Shown here in pieces: positions 16,369 to 25,382 of a DNA stretch of 38,167 nucleotides. The position numbers and the translations under genes were made by a program. Positions within the stretch are counted from its first letter, which is position 1; the number at the start of each line of letters is the position of its first letter. The stretch covers positions 1 to 38,167 of the forward strand of contig JBOIBN010000019.1 of the NCBI GenBank assembly GCA_050739575.1, in the 5' to 3' direction. The notes beneath the pieces were generated by a model. The model searched no databases and was not told the origin of the DNA. It saw only the letters and a program-made list of their open reading frames with translations. Source of the DNA: JBOIBN01 sp050739575 (lineage in GTDB: Bacteria > Pseudomonadota > Gammaproteobacteria > JAKDMP01).

Positions 16369-19029
16369 TCAGAGGACTTCGCGCGGCAGCGCGTCGGGGT
16401 CTATGCCGTAGCGTTCGATCGCCTCGGCGACCTTTTCGTGTGCAATATCGCCTTCGTCGGCGAGCGCCTTCAAGGCGTTCACGACGATGTGTTCGCGGTC
16501 CACCTCGAAGAAGCGGCGCAAGTCCTCGCGCTGATCGCTGCGTCCATAGCCGTCGGTGCCGAGCGTTACGTAATGGCGCGGCACGAATTCGCGAATCTTG
16601 TCGGCATAGAGCTTGGCGTAGTCGGTCGCGGCGATAATCGGGCCGCTGGTGTCTTTCAGGCAATGTTCGACATAGGACAGCTTGGGTTCCACGTTCACGT
16701 GATGAGTGTTTTCGCGGCGAATGCGCAAACCCTCGCGGCGAAGTTCGGAGAAGCTGGTGACGCTCCACACGTCCGCGGCGACGTTCCAGTCCTCGCTCAG
16801 CATGTCGGCCGCGGCTTCCGCCTCGCGCAGAATCGTGCCGGAGCCGAGCAGCTGCACGCGAAGCTTGTGCGAGCCTACGCTTTTCAGCTTGTACATGCCG
16901 CGGATGATGCCTTCCTCCGCACCTTGCGGCAGCGACGGATGAGCGTAGTTCTCGTTCATGCAGGTAAGGTAGTAGAAGACGCGCTCCTGCTCGACGAACA
17001 TTCGCCGGATGCCTTCGCGTACGATCACCGCGATCTCATAGCCGTAAGTCGGATCGTAGGCGATGCAGTTCGGATAGGCGCTCGCGTAGATATGACTGTT
17101 GCCGTCGCAGTGCTGCAGTCCCTCGCCTTCGAGCGTGGTCCGTCCCGCAGTTCCGCCGATCAAAAATCCCCGCGCTTGGATGTCGCCGGCCGCCCAGGCG
17201 AGATCGCCGAAGCGCTGGAATCCGAACATCGAATAAAAGAAAAAGAACGGCGCCATCTGTACGCCGTGATTCGCATAGGCGGTGGCGGCCGCGATCCAGG
17301 AAGCCATCGAGCCCGCCTCGGTGATGCCTTCCTGAAGCATCTGCCCTTCCTTGCTTTCCTGATATCGCATGAGCTGGCTCGAATCTTCGGGTTCGTAGAG
17401 CTGACCCATCGGCGAGTAGATGCCGATCTGCCGGAATAGCCCCTCCATGCCGAAGGTGCGCGCCTCGTCGGGTACGATCGGCACAATCCGCGGGCCGAAT
17501 TCCTTATCGCGCGTGAGCGAAGTCAGCAGACGCACCAACGCCATGGTGGTGGAAATCTCGCGCTCTTCGGAACCTTTCGTCAAAACTTCGAAACGCTCTT
17601 TTCCCGGCATCTTGAGCGGTTGCGCATCGGCGATGCGCACGGGGAGCGGGCCGCCGAGCGCAGCGCGGCGCTCGTTCAGATATTGCATCTCCTTGCTGCC
17701 TTCGCGCGGCTTCGTAAAAGGGAGCTTGTCGATTTCGTCATCCGAAACGGCGATGTCCAGACGGTCACGAAAGGCTCGCAGATCCTCGTCGTCGAGCTTT
17801 TTCGCCTGGTGGGCGATGTTCTTGCCTTGACCGGCTTCGCCCATGCCGAAGCCCTTGATGGACTTGATCAGGATGATCGTCGGCTGGCCCTTGTGCTCGA
17901 CGGCGCGCTTGTAGGCGGCGTAGATCTTCACCGCATCGTTACCGCCGCGATTCAGGTGCCACACCTCCTCGTCGCTCATGTTGGCGACCATTTCCTTGAG
18001 TTCGGGATACTTGCCGAAGAAATGTTCGCGCACGTAGGCGCCGTCGCGGGATTTGAAACGCTGATAGTCGCCATCCACGCATTCTTCCATGCGCTGGCGC
18101 AGAAGCCCCGTGGCATCGCGGGCGAGCAGCGGATCCCAGCGCGAGCCCCAGACGACCTTGATCACGTTCCAGCGCGCACCGCGGAACAGCGCCTCCAATT
18201 CCTGGATGATCTTGCCGTTGCCGCGCACCGGTCCGTCGAGGCGTTGCAGGTTGCAGTTGACGACGAAAATCAGGTTGTCGAGGTTTTCGCGTGCGGCAAG
18301 ATCAAGCCCGGCACGCGATTCGGGCTCGTCCATCTCGCCATCGCCGAGCATCACCCAGACCTTGCGGTCAGAAGGTTCGATGAGTCCGCGATTTTCGAGA
18401 TAACGCATGAAGCGAGCCTGGTACACCGCCTGGATGCCGCCGAGCCCCATCGAAACGGTGGGAAATTGCCAATAATCGGGCATCAGCCAGGCGTGCGGAT
18501 AGGAAGACAGTCCCGGAGCGAGCGCCTCGCGCCGGAAACGTTTGAGGTCGTCTTCGCTGAAGCGCCCCTCGAGATAGGAGCGGGCGTAAATGCCGGGCGA
18601 GGCATGACCCTGGATGTAGATCATGTCGCCGCGCGGCACCTTTTCGGGTCCACGCCAGAAATGGTTGAATCCGACCTCATACATCGTGGTCGCCGAAGCG
18701 TAAGTCGCGATATGGCCGCCGATGCCTGAATGCCTGCGATTGGCGAGCACGACCATCGCCATCGCGTTCCAGCGGAGATACGCTTCGATCCGCCGCTCGA
18801 GTTCGAGGTCGCCGGGATAGGGTGGCTGCTGGTTTGGGTGAATGGTGTTGAGATAGGCGGTGTTCGCGCTATAGGGCAGGTTCGCGCCGTTGCGCCGGGC
18901 CTGATCGATTAGCCGTTCGATGAGGAAATGGGCGCGCTCGAGGCCTTCGGCCGCCACGACCGAACTCAGCGAATCGAGCCATTCCCGGGTTTCGTCCGGG
19001 TCCGTGTCCTGGTTTCGCGTCGTGTCCAA
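16369..19029 (-). CDS. aceE: Pyruvate dehydrogenase E1 component, homodimeric type
   Basis: 886 residues from a TTG at 19029 (AGGA 7-8 nt upstream), essentially the length of E. coli AceE (887). It decarboxylates pyruvate with thiamine diphosphate and acetylates the AceF lipoyl groups. Recognisable segments: ANTAYLNTIHPNQQPPYPGD near the N-terminus, GHASPGIYARSYLEGR, the ThDP GDGEMDEPES motif with VVNCNLQRLDGPVRGNGKII, and GGTAGRTTLEGEGLQHCDGN. The frame continues open to 19590, but that extension is not AceE-like and overlaps divergent pyrC. It is first in the aceE-aceF-VOC-lpdA operon, with 17 bp to aceF. A PdhR site was not identified in the 156-bp gap to pyrC. Confidence 0.96.
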   Translation of the reverse strand: MDTTRNQDTDPDETREWLDSLSSVVAAEGLERAHFLIERLIDQARRNGANLPYSANTAYLNTIHPNQQPPYPGDLELERRIEAYLRWNAMAMVVLANRRHSGIGGHIATYASATTMYEVGFNHFWRGPEKVPRGDMIYIQGHASPGIYARSYLEGRFSEDDLKRFRREALAPGLSSYPHAWLMPDYWQFPTVSMGLGGIQAVYQARFMRYLENRGLIEPSDRKVWVMLGDGEMDEPESRAGLDLAARENLDNLIFVVNCNLQRLDGPVRGNGKIIQELEALFRGARWNVIKVVWGSRWDPLLARDATGLLRQRMEECVDGDYQRFKSRDGAYVREHFFGKYPELKEMVANMSDEEVWHLNRGGNDAVKIYAAYKRAVEHKGQPTIILIKSIKGFGMGEAGQGKNIAHQAKKLDDEDLRAFRDRLDIAVSDDEIDKLPFTKPREGSKEMQYLNERRAALGGPLPVRIADAQPLKMPGKERFEVLTKGSEEREISTTMALVRLLTSLTRDKEFGPRIVPIVPDEARTFGMEGLFRQIGIYSPMGQLYEPEDSSQLMRYQESKEGQMLQEGITEAGSMASWIAAATAYANHGVQMAPFFFFYSMFGFQRFGDLAWAAGDIQARGFLIGGTAGRTTLEGEGLQHCDGNSHIYASAYPNCIAYDPTYGYEIAVIVREGIRRMFVEQERVFYYLTCMNENYAHPSLPQGAEEGIIRGMYKLKSVGSHKLRVQLLGSGTILREAEAAADMLSEDWNVAADVWSVTSFSELRREGLRIRRENTHHVNVEPKLSYVEHCLKDTSGPIIAATDYAKLYADKIREFVPRHYVTLGTDGYGRSDQREDLRRFFEVDREHIVVNALKALADEGDIAHEKVAEAIERYGIDPDALPREVL

Positions 19030-19185
19030 TGAGAATTCCTGACCTGCGGATTCAAGGCGCGGGCCGCATCGCGTCCGCGCGTGGGTGCGGCAGCCCGTGG
19101 ATCTCGGCCTGAAAGGCGGATCGGGGCTACGCTGTACTATGCATTCATTATAGGACTGCGCCCGCAGCGGCGGCCAAGGAACCCG

Positions 19186-20217
19186 ATGCGCCTGAGCCTC
19201 GCCCGTCCCGACGACTTTCACCTGCATCTGCGCGACGGTGCTGCGCTCGCGGATTTGGTGCCGGCGGTCGCGCTGCGCTTCGCGCGCGCCCTGGTCATGC
19301 CGAATCTCGACCCGCCGGTCACGACGGTGGCTGCCGCGGTCGCCTATCGCGAGCGGATTCTGGCGGCCGTGCCGATGGGGGCCAACTTCGAACCGCTGAT
19401 GACGCTTTATCTCACCGAGGAAACGCCGGCGGCCGAGATCGCACGGGCGGCGGCGAGTGGCTTCGTTCATGCCGCCAAGCTTTATCCCGCCGGGGCCACT
19501 ACCCATTCGGATCGAGGGGTGCGCGACGTCAAAACGATTTATCCGCTGCTCGAACGGATGAGCGCAACCGGCCTCGTGCTCGCGATTCATGGGGAGCTGG
19601 CTGATTCCGCGCTCGATCCCTACGAACGCGAGCCGCGTTTCGTCGAGACCGTGCTCACGCCGCTCGTCGAGCAGTTTCCGGCGTTAAAAATCGTGCTTGA
19701 GCATGTCAGCACGCGCATCGCGGTGGATTTCGTGACCACGGCTGGAGCCAACGTAGCCGCGACCATCACCGTGCATCACCTGCTCTGCTCGCGGCGCGAG
19801 ATGTTCGCCGGCGGACTCTCGCCGCATCATTTCTGCCGCCCGGTATTGCAGACCGAAGCCGACCGCGAGGCGCTACTCGCCGCCGCGACCGGCGGCAATC
19901 CGAAGTTCTTCCTCGGCAGCGACAGCGCACCGCATCCGCGCGCGAAGAAGGAATGCGCGCACGCCGCGGCCGGCGTCTATACCGGTTACGCCGCGCTCGA
20001 ACTCTATGCCGAGGCCTTCGCCGAAGTCGGTGCCTTGAATCGCCTCGAAGCCTTCGCCAGCTGTCACGGAGCTGTGTTTTACGGCCTGCCGATCAATGCC
20101 GGCCGCATCACGCTGGAAGAGGCGTCCTGGGAAGCACCCGCCGAGTTTCCGCTTGCCGGCGAGACAGTGGTGCCGCTCTGTGCTGGCGAGTCGCTGCGCT
20201 TCCGGATTACGACATGA
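19186..20217 (+). CDS. pyrC: Dihydroorotase, class II
   Basis: 343 residues, typical of class II dihydroorotase, which cyclises carbamoyl aspartate to dihydroorotate in pyrimidine synthesis. Metal site: HLHLRDG near residue 13, carboxylated Lys in AAKLYPAGATT, His in LAIHGE and LEHVST, and Asp in LGSDSAPH. The ATG at 19186 has AAGGA at 6 nt; an open extension upstream to 19081 is not family-like. The stop overlaps the rnt start as ATGA, so the two are coupled. The same pyrC-rnt pairing is seen in other Gammaproteobacteria, as far as I recall. Confidence 0.95.
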   Translation: MRLSLARPDDFHLHLRDGAALADLVPAVALRFARALVMPNLDPPVTTVAAAVAYRERILAAVPMGANFEPLMTLYLTEETPAAEIARAAASGFVHAAKLYPAGATTHSDRGVRDVKTIYPLLERMSATGLVLAIHGELADSALDPYEREPRFVETVLTPLVEQFPALKIVLEHVSTRIAVDFVTTAGANVAATITVHHLLCSRREMFAGGLSPHHFCRPVLQTEADREALLAAATGGNPKFFLGSDSAPHPRAKKECAHAAAGVYTGYAALELYAEAFAEVGALNRLEAFASCHGAVFYGLPINAGRITLEEASWEAPAEFPLAGETVVPLCAGESLRFRITT

Positions 20218-20843
20218 GGACGTTCGCGGACCGCTTCCGTGGATTTCTGCCCGTCGTGGTCGACGTCGAGACCGGAGGGCTTGATGCCGCTACAGATGCG
20301 TTGCTCGAAATCGCCGCGATCGTCCTCGAAAGCGATGCCGCGGGACGCCTGCATCTCGGCGAAGCCGTGGCCCTCCAGGTCGAACCCTTCGCGGGCGCCC
20401 GCATCGTGGACAAGGCGCTCGAGATTACCGGCATCGATCCGGCGCATCCCTTGCGCCCCGCACTGCCCGAGCATGAGGCGCTTCTGCGCATTTTCCGGCC
20501 CATACACCGGGCCTTGCGCACTACGGGGTGCACCCGCGCCATTCTCGTCGGACATAACGCCTTTTTCGATCTCGGCTTCCTCAATGCGGCGGTTACCCGC
20601 ACGGGCCTCAAACGCAACCCCTTCCATCCGTTCACGAGTTTCGATACCGCAACGCTTGCCGGCGTATTCCTCGGCCAGACCGTCCTTGCACGCGCGCTTG
20701 AAGTCGCGGGCATTCCCCATGATCCCGAGGCCGCCCATTCCGCCGCCTACGATGCGCGGGTGACGGCCGAACTTTTCTGTCTGCTCGTCAACCGCTGCGA
20801 CGATATCTATCGCAGCGGCGCCGGCATCGTGCCGGGGCGCTGA
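20214..20843 (+). CDS. rnt: Ribonuclease T
   Basis: 209 residues, a DEDDh 3'-5' exonuclease that trims the CCA end of tRNA and matures other stable RNAs. The four acidic residues and the His are present: VVVDVETGGLD (Asp and Glu), GHNAFFDLGFLN (Asp) and AHSAAYDARVTAELF (His and Asp). The start overlaps the pyrC stop by 4 bp (ATGA). Length fits the family (about 200-215 residues). Confidence 0.94.
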   Translation: MRTFADRFRGFLPVVVDVETGGLDAATDALLEIAAIVLESDAAGRLHLGEAVALQVEPFAGARIVDKALEITGIDPAHPLRPALPEHEALLRIFRPIHRALRTTGCTRAILVGHNAFFDLGFLNAAVTRTGLKRNPFHPFTSFDTATLAGVFLGQTVLARALEVAGIPHDPEAAHSAAYDARVTAELFCLLVNRCDDIYRSGAGIVPGR

Positions 20844-21050
20844 TCCCGGGCTTCGGCTTTACCAAAGCGGACCCGCTCAAACCGCGCCAACCGCTGCTGC
20901 GTTAACACCCGAATAACAGTTTCCCGTTGACGTCCGTAACGTTGGGGTTGCCGTTGGCCAGCACCCCGGGTTGCCCATCTGGTGCTGGCGCCAAGTGGAC
21001 AGGTTACGCTTTGCCTATCCTGCCTCGCTCCACAACGCACGGTTTTCAGC

Positions 21051-22852
21051 TTACCGACGTTTCGCCTCTAAAATTACAGGGCTTACTTGTGCAAAACCAG
21101 AATCACCGGGTTTGCAGAACTCAGTTGGCCCCTGGGACGTTTGTAGCGCGTAAACCTTGGTCGAAGACACGATGTACAGGATGTATGCACCCGATGCCGT
21201 CGTTACTCGCCCATTCGATGCAACCGTGTAGGTATCCGTCCCGGTTACATCCGGACTCGGCACGCCGGATGAGTTAACGTCAAGCACGGCGGATGCGGCC
21301 GATACACCGTCGAATGTGAAAATGCCGGAGTAAATGTTGAACGCGGGAGGCGGAGAACCGGGAGTTGGAGGCGAAAGCCATGGCAACGTTCCCGTAAAAT
21401 AGGCGCCCTGCAGCGAGGCATTCGTGAATGAGGATCCCGACTGCGGTTCCAGAGTGCCAAAACTCGGATCGCTTGTAATATCGGCCAGAAATACCTGGTT
21501 GGCTCCTACCAGATAGCCAACAACCGTATCCGATCCTTGCGGCGTCAGAAGAAAACGGCCATTCGACGCGGAGGTAAGGCTCCAGGTTCCGGTTCCGGTT
21601 TTAGACGAAACCCCACCGGTCGCACTGCCGCCGTTATTTACATCAAAGTCGAAGAAAACGCACTGCCCGATCCGAAAGTTACAAGTCCGAGTGTGGCACT
21701 CGGCGCTGGCATGTCGGTTTCTGATTGAACTTGGAGCACCGTCACACCACTCAGTGAAGAGCCGCTGAAGGGTCCGCCAGTCTGCTGCAATGCCTGGCCC
21801 ATCTTTACGCCCGGACTGGAGGGGTCAGTGATGAAAAACAACTTGCCGGCGGAAACCACATAGAAATCGTCGGTACCTGCCGAACCACCTCCGGTTGGCG
21901 TAATGATAATCGTGCCACGACCATTCCCATTGATGCTGCTTATGCTGCCGGTAAACGCCGTCGGCGGCGTTACCATGCCCGCGTCATTTTCATCGAGCAG
22001 GCCATTACTGACCGCACCGTTGCCGGCCGTGAAACTGCCCACCGCCACATCGGGGTCGGAGTCACTGTCCCAACCCGAATCTCCGAACGCATAAGCCCCT
22101 GTCAGCGCAGAAGTGGAAAAGTCCGCCGATGTCTGCAAGGCCAGACTGCCGGTCATTTCTAGCGGGTTGGAGTCAAACTCGATCATCTGCCCTTGCGTCG
22201 CGATGCCGGCGGTAATGTCGCCGATGGCGATTGCAAAAGTGAAGCTGTTGCCGTTCGAATCCGTGTAACTCAGTGTGCCGCGACCATCGGAACCTACACT
22301 GTAGGTTCCGATGGATATGGTCAGATCCGAACCACTCAGGTTGGTAGTACCGGGTGCCAAAATATCTTCGTTCCCACCCGTAACGTTTCCATGGCCGTCG
22401 AGGGTAACGCTTCCCGCCATCCCTGAATCGTAACCGCTGACCAGAAACGCGTACTGCCCCTGCAGTGGTGTCGAAGGAGGAGCAGTAGTCACTGACAATG
22501 CCGCGGCCGGACTGGTCACGCCCTGCGCGCTGGCGGTAATGCTCGTGGTGCCGGTCGCCACGCCTGTAGCGAGGCCGGAAGCGTTGATGGTGGCAACGCC
22601 GGTGTCGCTGGACGACCAGGTAAAGCTTACCCCGCTGATCGTTGCGCCGTTGGCATCCTTCGCAACCGCCGTGAACTGCTGGGTAGCGCCTTCGGCAATG
22701 CTTGCGCTCGTCGGGGTAATGGCTATAGAACTGACTTTGGTGCCCCCGCCACCACTGCTGCTTCCGCCTCCGCCACAGCCCGACAGCGACAATAGAAGCG
22801 CACTGCCGCACACTAGCAGCATGGGAGCAAATCTCGATTTCATGGCACGCAT
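21051..22852 (-). pseudogene. Ig-like (BIG_2) repeat lipoprotein, interrupted by a frameshift
   Basis: From ATG 22852 (AGGAG 9 nt upstream) the frame gives a lipoprotein signal with LLLSLSGC, a Gly/Ser tether, a BIG_2 Ig-like domain (VSSIAITPTSASIAEGATQQ onward, about residues 36-120) and repeated beta-rich segments of the GSVTLDGHGNVTGG type, ending at a TAA at 21638. The same repeat-rich protein continues in another frame from about 21660 to a TAA at 21051 (FDFDVNNGGSATGG, then GTWSLTSASNGRFLLTPQGS). Adding one T to the TTTT run near 21652-21656 (minus-strand sense) joins both parts into about 600 residues. So this is a recent pseudogene, a phase-variable gene or a homopolymer sequencing error. 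Function is unknown; such proteins are surface lipoproteins. The AraC-type regulator gene lies 160 bp upstream in the same direction. Confidence 0.75.
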
Positions 22853-23012
22853 AAAAAGCTCTCCTGAATGGCAAGAACTCTGTGGATCGCTGCTTCAAGC
22901 CATGACGACTCATGGCGCAGAAAATATTGCCGTGCAGCATAGGCCATGGCAGTTGGTACTTTTTGCGCTGATTTATGGTTTTTTGCACAAATCTTTGTCA
23001 GCTCCCGCGAGG

Positions 23013-23975
23013 CTACGAATGACTGCGCCTATGGGATGCGCAGTGCTCACTGGGAAGCTGACCGAGAAATTTTCTGAACGCGGCGATGAACTGCGAGTAG
23101 CCTTCAAAACCGCAGGCGTGTGCCGTGTCGGCGAGCGACGACGAGCGGCCCGCTCTTATCATGCGCATGGCTTCCTGCACACGGCATTCGAGCACAAATT
23201 GCCACAAACCCTGGCCGGTCGTTGCCCGAAAGCTGCGGCTTAGGTGATAGGGACTCAGATTGACCGCCTGCGCAATCCCGTTGAGGCCGATGTTGCGGCT
23301 CAAGTTCCGCCGGACGTGTTCTTCGACCTGAATCCGCTTCCAATGTGTCAATGTAGCGGCGCGGCTGTGTCCTTTTCTCCCGCTCCCGTAAGCACAAAGC
23401 AGATGCGCTGCAATCGTGGCCAGCAGCGACTGCTCGAACAGCCTCCCCGCCCGACGGCCTGAGTTTAAATAGCTTTCCATCGTCAATATCAGATGAGTCA
23501 GCATGGGATCGTCATGCGGCAGAATGTTCGAGACAAGTTCGGACGGAGCGCTGCATACTTCTTCGCCCAGCGCGCGGTGGATTACATCGGGGTGCACCGC
23601 AACGAAAATACACTCCAGCGTTTCGTTCCAACTGGTCGCCAAGCGATCCCCGGCGGCAAGGAATCGAAAGCGCCCCGGCTCAAATGCCCCGGTGACCTGG
23701 CGGCCGTTGAGGCGGCTGTAAAAAGGGATCGCGGCCGCATTCAGGGGAAACATAAACATATGTTCCCCGAAAACGTGCACGTTCATCTCTCCCGGCGCAA
23801 CCCGATGGCGCTCGAAAACATAGCTGCCGCGGACGCCGCCTGAGACTATGGGCTCGTCCGTCAGGTAAAGCTTCTGCCGATCTTCGAACTGCGTGAATAT
23901 GCGGGCGCCGTCTGATAAAGTTTTCGGTTGGGGTGGGTCCCGGTCTTGCCACGGAAAATCGTTGTTCATGTTCAT
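23013..23975 (-). CDS. AraC/XylS-family transcriptional regulator
   Basis: 320 residues from ATG 23975. The N-terminal two thirds is a variable sensor part. The last 100 residues carry the double helix-turn-helix of AraC proteins: VEEHVRRNLSRNIGLNGIAQ, LSPYHLSRSFRATTGQGLWQ and SLADTAHACGFEGYSQFIAA, with FRKFLGQLPSEH at the end matching the family F-K-x-x-G-xxP tail. Start uncertain: the frame is open to a TTG at 24038, and a GGAGGGAG tract at about 24012-24019 has no good start codon at normal spacing. It is divergent from the glutaryl-CoA dehydrogenase gene and upstream of the Ig-like lipoprotein, so either could be a target; effector unknown. Confidence 0.88.
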   Translation of the reverse strand: MNMNNDFPWQDRDPPQPKTLSDGARIFTQFEDRQKLYLTDEPIVSGGVRGSYVFERHRVAPGEMNVHVFGEHMFMFPLNAAAIPFYSRLNGRQVTGAFEPGRFRFLAAGDRLATSWNETLECIFVAVHPDVIHRALGEEVCSAPSELVSNILPHDDPMLTHLILTMESYLNSGRRAGRLFEQSLLATIAAHLLCAYGSGRKGHSRAATLTHWKRIQVEEHVRRNLSRNIGLNGIAQAVNLSPYHLSRSFRATTGQGLWQFVLECRVQEAMRMIRAGRSSSLADTAHACGFEGYSQFIAAFRKFLGQLPSEHCASHRRSHS

Positions 23976-24180
23976 AAGGAAGCGCCGCAGCGAGCAGCTA
24001 TTCGAAATATCAAACTCCCTCCAGGATTCGCGTCTCAAGTCTCTGGCTTATGCTCGGTCAGCGCAAGCCCGGCACGAGCCCATAAAAAGGGGCGTAGGCC
24101 CCATGCGGCCGGTTTTGTAGCCGCGAAGGTATTCGGCTTGAGCGGTTAAAATATCCCCTCTTTGCAACTTGCTTCCGTCC

Positions 24181-25344
24181 ATGGACAAACTCGATCCTGA
24201 GGATCTTTACGCCGTCGGCGATCTCCTCACCGACGAAGAACGTATGGCGCGCGGGACCGCCGCCCGCTTCGTGGACGAACGCGCGCTGCCGCTGATGCCA
24301 GAAGCCTTCGAAGCCGCGCGCTTTCCCGCCGAACTAGTGCCGGAAATGGCGGAGCTAGGACTTTTGGGAAGTTATTTCGAGGGCTACGGCTGCGCGGGAT
24401 TGTCCGGCACGGCCTATGGCGTGATCTGCCAGGAACTGGAGCGCGGTGATTCGGGGCTGCGGAGCTTCGTTTCGGTGCAGACGAGTCTCGTCATGTATCC
24501 GATTTATGCGTACGGATCGGATGGGCAGAAGGATCGCTGGCTGCCCGAGCTTGCTGCCGGCAAGGCCATCGGCTGCTTCGGCCTGACCGAACCGCACGGC
24601 GGCTCGGATCCGAGCAACATGAAGACCGTCGCAAAGAAGAAGGGCGGTGACTGGGTGCTGAACGGTGCCAAGATGTGGATTACCAACGGTTCGATCGCCG
24701 ATGTCGCCGTGGTGTGGGCCGAGACCGAAGACGGCGTGCGCGGCTTTCTGGTCGAAAAGGACATGAAGGGGTTTGCGGCGCCCGAGGTGCATCACAAGAT
24801 GTCGCTGCGCGCCTCGGTGACCTCCGCGCTCTACTTCGACGACGTGCGCATGCCGGAAGCGCATGTGCTGCCGGGCGTGAAAGGGCTCAAGGGACCGCTG
24901 TCCTGCTTGACCCAGGCACGCTACGGCATCACTTGGGGCGCGATCGGTGCGGCCATCGCCTGCTACAACGAAGCGCGCAAGTACGTGCAGTCACGCGAGC
25001 TGTTCGGGCGCACGCTGGATCACATGCAGCTCACTCAGGCGCGGCTCGCCGAGATGGCGCGGCGCATCACGAGCGCGCAGTTGCTTTCCTGGCGGCTCGG
25101 CCAGTTGAAGGATCAGGGCAAACTCCACCCGACGCAAGTCTCGCTCGCCAAGTGGAACAACGTACGCATCGCGCTCGACATCGCCCGCGAGGCCCGCGAT
25201 CTTCTCGGCGGCGCTGGCATCACCACCGAGTTCTGCCCGATCCGCCACGCACTCAATCTGGAATCGGTCATCACCTACGAGGGCACGGAAACCGTGCATC
25301 AACTGGTGGTCGGCAAAGAAATCACCGGTGTCAACGCTTTTTGA
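24181..25344 (+). CDS. gcdH: Glutaryl-CoA dehydrogenase (acyl-CoA dehydrogenase family)
   Basis: 387 residues, an FAD acyl-CoA dehydrogenase closest by eye to glutaryl-CoA dehydrogenase, which converts glutaryl-CoA to crotonyl-CoA plus CO2 in lysine and tryptophan breakdown. Seen: CFGLTEPHGGSDPSNM (FAD/substrate), GAKMWITNGSIADV, LPGVKGLKGPLSCLTQARYGITWGA (a GcdH-like stretch), RDLLGGAGITTE and ITYEGTETVH with the catalytic Glu367. ATG 24181 is used; an in-frame TTG at 24169 is less likely. The gene is followed after 38 bp by a fused E1 2-oxoacid dehydrogenase in the same direction. Confidence 0.88.
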   Translation: MDKLDPEDLYAVGDLLTDEERMARGTAARFVDERALPLMPEAFEAARFPAELVPEMAELGLLGSYFEGYGCAGLSGTAYGVICQELERGDSGLRSFVSVQTSLVMYPIYAYGSDGQKDRWLPELAAGKAIGCFGLTEPHGGSDPSNMKTVAKKKGGDWVLNGAKMWITNGSIADVAVVWAETEDGVRGFLVEKDMKGFAAPEVHHKMSLRASVTSALYFDDVRMPEAHVLPGVKGLKGPLSCLTQARYGITWGAIGAAIACYNEARKYVQSRELFGRTLDHMQLTQARLAEMARRITSAQLLSWRLGQLKDQGKLHPTQVSLAKWNNVRIALDIAREARDLLGGAGITTEFCPIRHALNLESVITYEGTETVHQLVVGKEITGVNAF

Positions 25345-25382
25345 AGAAGCGAAGTGTCGAAATCCGAACAGGAATAATAGCT

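Noticed and set aside
17620..18729. 369-codon plus-strand frame opposite aceE
   Set aside because: Antisense shadow of the conserved AceE sequence; composition is typical of reversed codons.
19030..19590. Upstream extension of aceE in the same frame
   Set aside because: Adds 187 residues without AceE character and runs through the divergent pyrC start; the TTG at 19029 gives the family length.
21630..21670. Programmed -1 ribosomal frameshift in the Ig-like lipoprotein gene
   Set aside because: No canonical slippery heptamer (X XXY YYZ) or obvious downstream stimulator; a one-base loss in TTTT explains it more simply.
22173..22988. 271-codon minus-strand frame overlapping the lipoprotein gene
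   Set aside because: Frame-shifted shadow with His/Arg-rich composition; the lipoprotein frame has signal peptide and Ig-like domain.
24675..25382. Upstream extension of the fused E1 frame, overlapping gcdH
   Set aside because: It is the +1 shadow of gcdH; Arg-rich composition and no domain match. TTG 25383 has a ribosome site.
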